This document shows positions 9,993-17,618 of a stretch of 53,227 nucleotides of DNA, piece by piece. Positions within the stretch are counted from its first letter, which is position 1. The number at the start of each line of letters is the position of its first letter. The position numbers and the translations under genes were made by a program. The notes under the pieces are model-generated. The model was not told where the DNA came from and made no database searches. It was given only the letters and a program-made list of their open reading frames with translations. Origin of the DNA: an uncultured Planctomycetaceae bacterium (GTDB lineage: Bacteria; Planctomycetota; Planctomycetia; Planctomycetales; Planctomycetaceae); contig CAIYBH010000106.1 in NCBI GenBank assembly GCA_903924405.1, forward strand, positions 1-53,227. The letters are read 5' to 3'.

Positions 9993-10199
9993 GTAAGCGC
10001 CCGGTGAAATGCATGTTGCAGGGGTTGTTATCATCCGGAGATTTCCGAGAGGTGAACGATGGCGAAGCGGTATTCAGCGGAGCAGTGGGCGGCCTCGGTG
10101 GCAGAGCAGCGTGAGTCGGCACTGAGTGTTCGGGATTTCTGTGACTCGGACGAACCAGAGCCATGCACTATTGCGAACTGTCACAAGTTATTGACTTGA
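9993..10199 (+). mobile_element. Truncated IS66-family left end with broken tnpA start
   Basis: The sequence GTAAGCGCCCGGTGAAATG at 9993 matches the terminal inverted repeat typical of IS66-family elements. Sixty-six bases inside, at 10059, an ATG preceded by AGAGGTG opens a reading frame beginning M-A-K-R-Y-S-A-E-Q-W and continuing to S-V-R-D-F-C, as IS66 TnpA proteins start. The frame then diverges and stops at 10199 after 46 residues. No remaining tnpA, tnpB, tnpC or matching right end was found nearby, so this is a decayed relic and not a mobile copy. The junction with native sequence is near 10150. Confidence 0.7.
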
Positions 10200-10478
10200 A
10201 GACACTTGCACCGATGGATCGGCGGGATTGCACAGGGCGATTTGCAGGAATTAAAGGGCTATTCACCCCACCTCGGCTTGCTGGCCCCAGGCCATTCCGC
10301 CCCCACTGTCGCTCGCTCCACAAGCTGCGTTCCCCGGTATTCATCCGTGGTCGAAAAAACATGTCCAATGCCCGTTCGCAGGGGTAGAGTCATTTGGAAC
10401 CCACGCGGTTGATTCCTCTGTCCGCACGCTCACACATGACGTCGCGTTGCGACTCTGCGAATTCGTTCCGCCTCGTGA

Positions 10479-10599
10479 CCTCGGATTGGCATCCGAGGCT
10501 GTCACCTGACGTCGCGTTGCGACTGAAAGGCTGGCGTCATCACGTCGCAAGTGAATTGCGAAGCAATGCCATGTACCAGCCTCGGACGCTAGTCCGAGG
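10479..10599. repeat. Pair of REP-like palindromes
   Basis: Two 20-bp hairpins of the same design lie 101 bp apart: CCTCGGAT-TGGC-ATCCGAGG at 10479-10498 and CCTCGGAC-GCTA-GTCCGAGG at 10580-10599. The outer bases are identical, and the innermost pair changes in a compensated way (T/A to C/G) so pairing is kept. This is the pattern of REP/BIME elements. Confidence 0.7.
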
Positions 10600-11217
10600 A
10601 ACCCGTTCCCACCGCCCCATCCGAGTTGCGAAGCAACGGCAGGTGTGCCCATCCCCATCCTCATGCTGGTGCTCGTACTCGGAGTCGTAACCTTCGCCCC
10701 TCGCCCCTCAATCCCAATCTCCCAAAATCCGTGCCTATCTCTGTTCATCCGTGGTTGACAAACAACACCCCCCAGCAGCAGCACGGATCTCAAGCTGACT
10801 CAAATGATGAGCCCGATCGCCCGGCGGGGACCCAATTCAACGCCGGTTTCGGACCACTTCCAGCACGATGAACAGCATGGAGGGGTGCGGAAATGGTGCC
10901 ATCCTTCTCCTTTGGCAATTGTGGTCCCTTCAGGAACAACAACCGACATTCACCTCGCCAGGGTATGTCGCGACTGGCACACGTAAACCACAACGGCACA
11001 AGCACTTGCGAAGGCCATTAGAGATGGATGGCCCCGCCCGATGCCAGCCCCGCCCGATGCCACGACAGCACTGGCGATAAGCGGTCACAGCGTGTCGACG
11101 ACAGAGGGCGGCGATGGGATGGCGAAACGATGGCAATATGGGAAATCGGGGTGGTTTTTACTTGATTTCCGCGAGGCGATTGTTGACTGAATTCGCAAGG
11201 CAAAATCGAGGGTGATT

Positions 11218-11240
11218 GTTTCGGCGGAGCGAAACGCGAC
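11218..11240. repeat. GTTTCG/CGAAAC hairpin repeat, copy 1
   Basis: A 23-bp sequence made of GTTTCG, a GCGGAG loop, CGAAAC and the tail GCGAC. An identical 23-bp copy lies at 22216-22238, 11 kb away, also between genes. It sits downstream of the minus-strand gene ending at 11350, where it could end or stabilise that transcript. Confidence 0.6.
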
Positions 11241-11349
11241 TCTTCGGGGGATTTACACCGTTTCACCATCCCAGGGCGGCGATCTGTCAGGATCTCTGAA
11301 AATGCACGAAACCGGCTGAGTGGTCCGAAGAATCCGGCATCCGGCAGCG

Positions 11350-13449
11350 TCACTTGTCGGTTGTCGGATCGGGGGTGCCCACCTTGATATTGAACTGGCC
11401 ACCCGTTGCTGCTCCGCCCTTCGGTGCCGTCATTTTCAGTGTCGCTTTTCCATTGGGACCACCAATCGTGATGGGCATCGAGAAGCCTTTGAACATGCGG
11501 CTTTGTGCGTCGAGGTACTGGGCGACAGCAAAGCGGGCAAGGCCAGTTCCCACGCGTGCATCCACCAGCAGTTCCTGTTCGGCCGAGCGCACTTTCAGTT
11601 CCACATCAGAATCTTCCGGGGTCAGGGCTTTGGCGGCGTAACTGGTGAATTCACCGTCGGCTGTGACCGGACTGTTCGTGCTGTTCCCGTTGAACGAAAT
11701 CGACATGCGCGGCGCCGTGGCACTCTGCAGCCAGCGTTCTGCGGCGTTCAGCCACTGGGCCGGCACACGACTTAACTGATCTTCCGTGGTCCCCAGCCAG
11801 CGGCTGAGTTTCAGACGCACCAGTAACGGGACAGCGGCCCCCGTCCGATTCAGAGACTGTTCACTGTCGTTGACGATGGCGTCCAGCATTTCCACGCCTC
11901 GCTGGTCACCGACCGTCATCCACAGCCAGGAACCCGTCGCGGCAAGGTTGAGTTGCGCTGGAAGGCTGCTGTCGGTCAGGGGAATCGACACCTTTTCGCT
12001 GCGGATGGAAATCATTCGATAGTCGCCGATGGTGTCAGGCGTCACGGTGACGTGATCCTTCAGGTCCGAGACCTGCAGCAGAAATTCGAGGGCCGCCAGC
12101 AGTTTGTCTGCCGATTCCACCCGGATCGCTCCACAGGGAATCAGCCCCGTTTCCACCGTCCCGCGCAGACACACCGTGGCATCCAGAATGCCGGTGCTGA
12201 TCGTTTCCTGCAGGGCCGTGACGAGGTCGGTGATCAGCACACCGGCTGAAGGTGTGTCCTGGGTGGATTCGTTCAGCAGCAGTCCTGCAGACGCCACAAA
12301 CGCACTGGCGAAGGGACGCACAAATTCCGGAATGACCAGCGTGGTGGAGAGCACCAGCGGGGACTGTTCGTCCTGCAGTCCCGTCAATTGTGTTCCCTGA
12401 TTACTGACGACTGACAGAAACGACGCCAGCACGCTGTTCTCACGCGCCTGAATTCGCAATCGACTGACAACCGGCTGACCGGTTGCAGGTGACAACTGCA
12501 GCGAGAATCGCACGCGTTCGACGTCGAACATCGCACGTTTCAGCAGTTCCAGCCGACCTTCCGCAAGGACTCGTCGCAGCGAATACTGACCCTCAGCTTC
12601 GTTGTCAAATCGCTGCAGGAACACCGACGCCTGGCCCTCCAGTGCCGTCCAGAAGGCCTGTCGAAAATCTGACGGAATCTGTGTCAGGTCAAAGTCGGCG
12701 TGCAGATCCTGACCCACATGTTCCTCGTCCAGCCGCAGGCCTTCAATGCCGGGCAGAGTCATCGTGAACAGGGCGTTGGACGACGATGAGTAGGCGATGC
12801 CATCCACGTAGCGGTACCACGTCGAAATGGACTTCGGAATTTCAGGCGGCTTTTCGCCGGGCTCACCGGTCGTCTGCACAGTGGACGTCACCACGATGGA
12901 CAGCACACGGGTCTCGCCGGCTGGTCCATCCTTAGGGGCTGGCAGCGGGGCGGACTGAGCGATCTGCTGCTGCAGGTTCAATCGCAGTTCAATTCGATCC
13001 TCGTCCCCGATGAGTTCCGCGGCAGGCCCCATCTGCTCTTTCTGACTGCGCACCAGTTCTTTAAAGCGTTCCAGCGACTCACATGTCTGAAAGGCCACGG
13101 GTTTGTTGAAGCTGACTTCCGGAAGTGTCTGCAGGACGAACAGTGTCCCGCTGGTTTCTGCGGGCTTGGCGCCGCGAAGTCGCATTCCGCCGCCGGAAAT
13201 GAAATCCATCCGATTGCCGCCGCCCACAAACATCACCGGCGATGCCGGCACACCCAGTTCTCCGCGGACCTTATTCAGGTATTCAAAGGCGTTCTGCATC
13301 TGCAGATTGGTGTGCCACACTCGACCAATCACCCGGCCACTTTCCACACCATCAGATTCCGCAGGCTGTTGAGCGGCAATGAAGGGAAAGCCTGTAAGAA
13401 ACAGGAAGACAACCTGCAGGGTGGGAGTGCGAAGACGACACAAGAGCAT
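11350..13449 (-). CDS. Secreted protein of unknown function
   Basis: This 699-residue protein has a signal peptide (about 1-26: Arg 5 and 7, hydrophobic V-V-F-L-F-L-T-G-F, cleavage near A-A before Q-Q). I recognise no catalytic motif or named family. The body alternates hydrophobic strands and polar turns, with segments such as G-I-E-G-L-R-L-D and R-L-R-I-Q-A-R-E-N-S, and reads like a large soluble or surface beta-rich protein found as a hypothetical in planctomycetes. I placed the start at ATG 13449 because the 33 extra residues of the longer frame precede the signal peptide. It stands alone, with long spacers on both sides and a palindromic repeat after its 3' end. Confidence 0.8.
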   Translation of the reverse strand: MLLCRLRTPTLQVVFLFLTGFPFIAAQQPAESDGVESGRVIGRVWHTNLQMQNAFEYLNKVRGELGVPASPVMFVGGGNRMDFISGGGMRLRGAKPAETSGTLFVLQTLPEVSFNKPVAFQTCESLERFKELVRSQKEQMGPAAELIGDEDRIELRLNLQQQIAQSAPLPAPKDGPAGETRVLSIVVTSTVQTTGEPGEKPPEIPKSISTWYRYVDGIAYSSSSNALFTMTLPGIEGLRLDEEHVGQDLHADFDLTQIPSDFRQAFWTALEGQASVFLQRFDNEAEGQYSLRRVLAEGRLELLKRAMFDVERVRFSLQLSPATGQPVVSRLRIQARENSVLASFLSVVSNQGTQLTGLQDEQSPLVLSTTLVIPEFVRPFASAFVASAGLLLNESTQDTPSAGVLITDLVTALQETISTGILDATVCLRGTVETGLIPCGAIRVESADKLLAALEFLLQVSDLKDHVTVTPDTIGDYRMISIRSEKVSIPLTDSSLPAQLNLAATGSWLWMTVGDQRGVEMLDAIVNDSEQSLNRTGAAVPLLVRLKLSRWLGTTEDQLSRVPAQWLNAAERWLQSATAPRMSISFNGNSTNSPVTADGEFTSYAAKALTPEDSDVELKVRSAEQELLVDARVGTGLARFAVAQYLDAQSRMFKGFSMPITIGGPNGKATLKMTAPKGGAATGGQFNIKVGTPDPTTDK

Positions 13450-14004
13450 AAGTAGCGTTTCCCGGAAGGGCGGCGAGGAAGAATCAGGATGGCAACGGCA
13501 GAAGACTCTGCAGGAATTGCCGAACCGTTGCCGCTGCGGACGGTACACGAGACGAATAATTAATGAAACCGATTTTTCTTCGAGTTTTCGTGATTGACTT
13601 CTCCTTCAACCGCGTCCAGGCGGCTCGCGATGTCAGCAGGCGAGCATCTCTGTGCGTCCGGGACCGGCCTCAGGGGATGCAGAATCTTCTGAAAACGTCC
13701 GGTTCTACGCGGCGCGTGAATCCTGCCATGGCTTTGCGAGGACGCTGCGGGCTGCACCTGACGATTTGCCGGGGTGTTGTCAGTACTGCCTGGGGAAATC
13801 CAGCCCCCGGAAGGGCCACCAGCAAACACGTTTTTAACGATTCTGCTGAAAGCACTGATTTTTCGCGCCCGGCTGTGCCGATGTTAACACCTGTCACGCT
13901 GACGGAACACGCGGAGAGCCGCCGCGACCGGGCGTGGAAAACATTCTGATATCTGGACGAGCCTCGGCACTGTGGGTCGCATTTTTGTTTCCGGGGGCGA
14001 TTGA
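13450..14004. other. Spacer without recognised gene
   Basis: About 550 bp between divergent genes. Open frames exist, but none has a credible start site or recognisable product. It must hold the promoter of the minus-strand gene starting at 13449; no confident -35/-10 pair could be assigned. Confidence 0.5.
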
Positions 14005-14128
14005 GACAACTCAGGTTGTCCGAAAGTCGACCTGCCTGCCGAGCTCGTCGGGACCATTTCGTGTTGGTGCAGAGGGCTCTTGCCCTCCGGCAATTCTGCG
14101 GGGGCAGGATCCACAGCACTGTGGATCC
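14005..14128 (+). promoter_or_regulatory. Three hairpins upstream of the tyrosine-rich protein gene
   Basis: Three separate perfect inverted repeats precede the gene at 14163: GACAAC-TCAG-GTTGTC (14005-14020), GAGGGC-TCTT-GCCCTC (14072-14087) and a 10-bp stem with only CA between the arms, GGATCCACAG/CTGTGGATCC (14107-14128). The last ends 34 nt before the start codon and could be an operator for a dimeric protein or a leader-RNA structure. The function is inferred only. Confidence 0.5.
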
Positions 14129-14162
14129 CGAAAAGGCCATGGCACAAGAGAGGGAGTTCAAG

Positions 14163-14450
14163 ATGCTGAGAAAACTGATTGCCGTCGCGGTGATCGCGGT
14201 GGCTGTGCTGAGCAGTGTTCGGCCCGTCGAAGCTACGCCTCCGGGACAACCCTCGGACTGGCAGCGGTTCTACTACTACCCGTACATCTACTATCCGCAC
14301 TCGTTCCAGAAGCCACAGCAGTACGACCACATGTACTACCGGTATGAGCCTTCGATGCGCATCCCGGTCTACAACAAGAGTTGGTACAACTTCTACCCGA
14401 CAGAAAAGCCGTACCACAGCGGCCATCACTACATTCTGGACGTGTTCTAA
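14163..14450 (+). CDS. Small secreted tyrosine-rich protein
   Basis: This 95-residue protein has a clear signal peptide (L-R-K, then hydrophobic I-A-V-A-V-I-A-V-A-V, cleavage after V-E-A at 24). The 71-residue mature part opens T-P-P-G-Q-P-S-D-W-Q-R-F-Y and contains 15 tyrosines plus many His, Pro and Phe, with no Cys. I recall similar short secreted proteins with Y-Y-P-H motifs in planctomycetes, usually labelled hypothetical, but cannot verify this. The start is ATG 14163 with AGGGAG 8 nt upstream; an in-frame ATG at 14139 is less well placed. A role in the cell envelope or in Tyr-based cross-linking is possible but unproven. Confidence 0.75.
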   Translation: MLRKLIAVAVIAVAVLSSVRPVEATPPGQPSDWQRFYYYPYIYYPHSFQKPQQYDHMYYRYEPSMRIPVYNKSWYNFYPTEKPYHSGHHYILDVF

Positions 14451-14646
14451 GAACAAACGGCTGGGGTTCAGGCAGTCTGTGCGGGGAACGGATTCGGTCG
14501 CACGGGAGCTGACGCGGAAAGCGGCGGCAGGCTGATCTTCAGACTGGTCATTTTCGACCGGGGCTCTTTCTCGATGTCTTGACCTGCACAGGATGTGCGT
14601 GGTGAAGGCGTGCGGGGAAGAGCCCTGTTTTCGTTTGTGGGGGCAG

Positions 14647-14778
14647 AAAAAGGGGTCAGGAACCAATAGCCAAATGGCCCGGAGGGTGCGCCGCTGCTTG
14701 AAAAAAGGGGTCAGGAACCAATAGCCTAAAGGCCCGCAGGGTGCTCCGCACTATTGGTTCCTGACCCCTTTTTTCAAG
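14647..14778. repeat. GGGGTCAGGAACC hairpin repeat, units A and B (after cdsA)
   Basis: Unit B (14697-14778) has two perfectly complementary 28-bp arms at 14697-14724 and 14751-14778, joined by a 26-nt loop; each arm carries GGGGTCAGGAACCAATAG. Unit A (14647-14696) is a tandem half unit with the same left arm and a similar loop but no right arm. The array ends 10 bp from the cdsA stop codon (minus strand), so its transcript would fold into a very stable hairpin flanked by A and U runs. A second array lies at 15892-16040. The form resembles REP elements or MITEs mobilised in trans. Confidence 0.85.
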
Positions 14779-14787
14779 CGATGAGTG

Positions 14788-15675
14788 CTAAACAGCAGGT
14801 GGCAGAAGCAGCCACCATGCCAGAGCGACGGGACCGGCGAAGAGGGGACTGTCAACCAGATCCAGCAGCCCGCCGAATCCCGGCATGAGTGCGGCAGAGT
14901 CCTTTTTCTGGACGTCACGTTTGATCAGCGATTCACACAGATCCCCCACCAATCCGGCCATGCCGACGGTGAACCCATACGCAAGCACAATCGGGAAAGC
15001 TGCCGGACGGGGAGCTGTGGGAAACAGGGTGCCGGCAAAGTTCAGCCAGAGCCACGTGCCTGCAATGCTGCCAACGATAGCGCCAACCAGGCCCATACCG
15101 GTCTTTCCCGGACTGAGCTTAGGTGCCATTTTGCGACGGCCCCACAAGCGGCCAAACGTGTAGGCAAAGGTATCTCCGGACTTCACACAGATGATCATGG
15201 ACGCCAGTGCAAAGTAGCCAGCGTGCTGCTGTGGCCACCAGCGTAACTGCGCTGTGACGGCCAGCAGCACACCCGCGTACATCAGAATCAGCAGGTTGGC
15301 CCCCAGCGACTCCATCGAGTGTCCAGGTTCGTTGTACTGCCACGCTTCCCAGGCCAGCAGGATCAGTATGCCCGCTGTCAACGCCGCACCGATCATTCCG
15401 AGGGATGCGAGTGCAGATGCACTGGAATCCAGTTGCCAGGTGTGGGACCAGCCAGCCACGACAATCAGCAGACTGAGCAGTGCGGTCAGCGGAAAGGAGG
15501 GCCGCAGTTGGCGTACACGCAGCAGATCGGCCAGTTCCCAGGCATTTCGAATGGCCACCAATCCGCAGAACACCAGCAGCAGCAGTGCGGGACGTCCCAT
15601 GGCCTGATCCATCCGGAACAGCACAATCAGGGACGGAATCAGAATTGCGGACATCAGCAAACGCCAGCCGAGCAT
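14788..15675 (-). CDS. cdsA: Phosphatidate cytidylyltransferase
   Basis: This 295-residue polytopic membrane enzyme makes CDP-diacylglycerol from phosphatidic acid and CTP, the branch point to all phospholipids. About seven hydrophobic segments are visible. The CDS signature region is at 249-276: S-L-I-K-R-D-V-Q-K-K-D followed by P-G-F-G-G-L-L-D-L-V-D-S. Compared with the classical signature (H-G-G then D-R-x-D), the His is Phe and the Arg is Leu, a variation seen at this site. An upstream S-P-G-K-T motif (P-K-L-S-P-G-K-T-G) is also typical. uppS lies upstream on the same strand, the conserved uppS-cdsA order, but 359 bp of repeats separate them, so co-transcription is uncertain. Confidence 0.92.
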   Translation of the reverse strand: MLGWRLLMSAILIPSLIVLFRMDQAMGRPALLLLVFCGLVAIRNAWELADLLRVRQLRPSFPLTALLSLLIVVAGWSHTWQLDSSASALASLGMIGAALTAGILILLAWEAWQYNEPGHSMESLGANLLILMYAGVLLAVTAQLRWWPQQHAGYFALASMIICVKSGDTFAYTFGRLWGRRKMAPKLSPGKTGMGLVGAIVGSIAGTWLWLNFAGTLFPTAPRPAAFPIVLAYGFTVGMAGLVGDLCESLIKRDVQKKDSAALMPGFGGLLDLVDSPLFAGPVALAWWLLLPPAV

Positions 15676-15810
15676 AATTGGGCTTTCTCGTCAGATTCTA
15701 TGCGCAGGCGCTGGATGCGTGCGGAGCGACTTGAGCCATCCGGCCTGTGGGCGGTAGTTTAGGGTGTTGCCAGGGAGTCGTCACGCGCGGAGCGGTACGA
15801 AGGGATGGTG

Positions 15811-15852
15811 GAGACATCGAGACTCGCGACATCGAGATGCGCGACATCGGGA
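15811..15852. repeat. 15-bp tandem repeat (GACATCG core)
   Basis: The core GACATCG occurs at 15813, 15828 and 15843, exactly 15 bp apart, within near-identical units of the form ACTCGCGACATCGAG. It lies in the uppS-cdsA spacer, next to the hairpin repeat array. Confidence 0.65.
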
Positions 15853-15891
15853 GGGCGCGGCTCCTGCCAAGCCGCAAACCTGATTTGGGGG

Positions 15892-16040
15892 TTGAAAAAG
15901 GGGTCAGGAACCACTAGCCAAAAGGCCCGAAGGGTGCTTCGCACTATTGGTTCCTGGTTGAAAAAAGGGGTCAGGAACCAATAGCCTAAAAGGCCCGAAG
16001 GGTGCTTCGCACTATTGGTTCCTGACCCCTTTTTTCAACC
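15892..16040. repeat. GGGGTCAGGAACC hairpin repeat, units C and D (end of uppS)
   Basis: Unit D (15956-16040) has perfect 29-bp complementary arms at 15956-15984 and 16012-16040 around a 27-nt loop that contains its own GAAG-GGTG-CTTC hairpin. Unit C (15892-15955) is a degenerate tandem copy with a shortened right arm and one arm mismatch. The last Gly codon (GGT) and the TGA stop of uppS, read on the minus strand, lie inside the right arm of unit D, so this repeat borders directly on coding sequence. Confidence 0.88.
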
Positions 16041-16808
16041 GCTTGCGCCTGGGTTCAGGCCGCCAAATCTGCGGTCGCGTTTGCGATAGTCGCGCAGGGC
16101 CGTTCGAAAATCTTCTTCACGGAATTCCGGCCAGTGCTTGTCGGACACCCAGAGCTCGGCATAGCTGATCTGCCACAGCAGAAAGTTGCTGACACGAAAT
16201 TCGCTGGCCGTGCGAATCACCATGTCCGGATCCGGCATGCCTGCCGTGGTCAGGTGGCTGGCGATGGTCTCTTCCGTGATGCTGTCGACCTTGATCTGGC
16301 CCTGGAGAGCCGCGTTGACGATCTGCCGTACGGCGTCGGTGATTTCCTGCCGAGCGCCGTAATTGACAGCCAGGCAGAGCGTCATGCCGGAGTTTTGTGC
16401 AGACAGCGTTTCAGTCGTTTGAATTTCCTGCTGGATCATGGGGTCCAGTCCGGCCAGGTTGCCGATGACGCGAAAGCGCAGGCCCTGGCGTTGAATTTCG
16501 CGACGTTCTTCAACGAGGTACTGGCGGAGCAGATGCATCAGCAGTGTCAATTCGCGCCGTGGGCGCTTCCAGTTTTCGCTGGAGAAAGCGTAAAGCGTGA
16601 CTTGTTGTAGTCCCAGCCGGGACGCTTCTTCGACGATGTTGCGAACCGACGTGACTCCACGCCGATGTCCTTCAATCCGAGGCAGGCCGCGTTTTTGTGC
16701 CCAGCGGCCATTGCCGTCCATGATGATCGCAACGTGTTTTGGCAGCGTGGCGCGATCCAGTCCCATCGATGCCAACTGGCTATCCGAATACGGATCTTCC
16801 TTCGACAA
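16035..16808 (-). CDS. uppS: Isoprenyl transferase (undecaprenyl diphosphate synthase family)
   Basis: This 257-residue cytoplasmic cis-prenyltransferase condenses isopentenyl diphosphate units to make the C55 lipid carrier of the cell envelope. The catalytic motif H-V-A-I-I-M-D31-G-N-G-R-W-A is intact, followed by E-G-H-R-R-G; Y-A-F-S-S-E-N-W binds the allylic substrate; and the C-terminal R-T-A-S-E-F-R-V-S-N-F-L-L-W-Q and D-F-R-T-A-L motifs are present. In most homologs the first of these reads R-T-S-G-E, so Ala-Ser replaces Ser-Gly. The final codon and stop are contributed by an intergenic repeat, so the C-terminus may have been changed by its insertion. Confidence 0.94.
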   Translation of the reverse strand: MSKEDPYSDSQLASMGLDRATLPKHVAIIMDGNGRWAQKRGLPRIEGHRRGVTSVRNIVEEASRLGLQQVTLYAFSSENWKRPRRELTLLMHLLRQYLVEERREIQRQGLRFRVIGNLAGLDPMIQQEIQTTETLSAQNSGMTLCLAVNYGARQEITDAVRQIVNAALQGQIKVDSITEETIASHLTTAGMPDPDMVIRTASEFRVSNFLLWQISYAELWVSDKHWPEFREEDFRTALRDYRKRDRRFGGLNPGASG

Positions 16809-16922
16809 TGCCCGCCTCCAGCCATTCTAACCTGGGAACCCCGATCGCCTTTGACCCTTTTAACAATCGCGCACCAAACCCACGACCGGATTCGCCTGAG
16901 TTCGCCGCACCAGGCGACGCCA

Positions 16923-16961
16923 CCGGCCTGTGAAACCGGCCTGTGAAACCGGCCTGTGAAA
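16923..16961. repeat. 13-bp tandem repeat, three copies
   Basis: Three exact consecutive copies of CCGGCCTGTGAAA, followed by a partial fourth (CCGG). Confidence 0.85.
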
Positions 16962-17173
16962 CCGGGACTCGGAAACGGTGAAGCACCTGCGTTTCGGTGC
17001 CCGTCGCGACCGGGGGAACTTTAAGCCAGCAACCGTGACCTGTCGAATGATCTGCACGTTGAGATCCGCGAGTCACCAAAAATAGGGAGCCGGCTTTGAG
17101 TCCGGTGTGTCTGAGTGCGAGCAGGTTGAGTGTCGGGATGGCGTAACGGCGGCGCACGAGGATTTTCTTCAAA

Positions 17174-17207
17174 CGCAGAGGACACAGAGGACACAGAGGA
17201 CACAGAG
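17174..17207. repeat. 9-bp tandem repeat GACACAGAG
   Basis: Three exact copies of GACACAGAG at 17181-17207, preceded by the related CGCAGAG. A short simple repeat in a gene-free stretch. Confidence 0.8.
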
Positions 17208-17618
17208 TTACGGGGGCAAAACGCAGAGAATTCGGCAATGTTGGTGACAGGGTTGGTGGTAACAGTGCTCTGCGTGTTCTCTTGCTGTTGTTTTGATTCG
17301 CCATCTGAGCTTGAGTGTCGGGAATTCCACCCGGCCCGAGTGCCTATCCGCACACTTCGGCCAGTTTGACGCGGTTCGAGTTTTCCCATTTCGCCCTGCT
17401 TTTCTAATCCGCATCAGAATCCATCTGCGTCAAGAGGGAAACCGCCGGAATGATTGATTTCCGATTGTGAAATCAGTAGTTTTCAGGACGTCCCGGATGG
17501 TGGCAGCCTGCATGGGCCCACCGGCACACAGCCACCTGCGGACCGAATGAATGACGTGCCGGCCCGGAAGCCGGGCTTGAGTGACGCAAGGGGTTGATCC
17601 ACTTGCCAGGGGTAATCC

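Larger units (their letters stand above)
10200..11349. other. Gene-free repeat-rich spacer
   Basis: About 1.1 kb without a convincing gene. It contains direct repeats of GACGTCGCGTTGCGACT (10438-10454 and 10508-10524), two REP-like hairpins, two copies of TTGCGAAGCAA, a GTTTCG-type hairpin near 11218, and phrases such as TTCATCCGTGGT that also occur in the spacer near 20.6 kb. Reading frames here lack ribosome sites and protein-like composition. Confidence 0.6.
16809..17618. other. Spacer with tandem repeats, no recognised gene
   Basis: An 810-bp divergent spacer between uppS and the MMPL transporter gene. It holds two short tandem arrays but no believable gene. The promoters of both flanking genes must lie in it; none could be assigned with confidence. 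Confidence 0.5.

Noticed and set aside
14647..16040. The paired repeat arrays as a CRISPR-like array
   Set aside because: Units are long hairpins in two places separated by a gene, without regular unique spacers or cas genes.
16923..17207. Tandem 13-bp and 9-bp repeats as an origin or iteron set
   Set aside because: Too few copies, no DnaA-box cluster or replication gene nearby; they look like simple slippage repeats.
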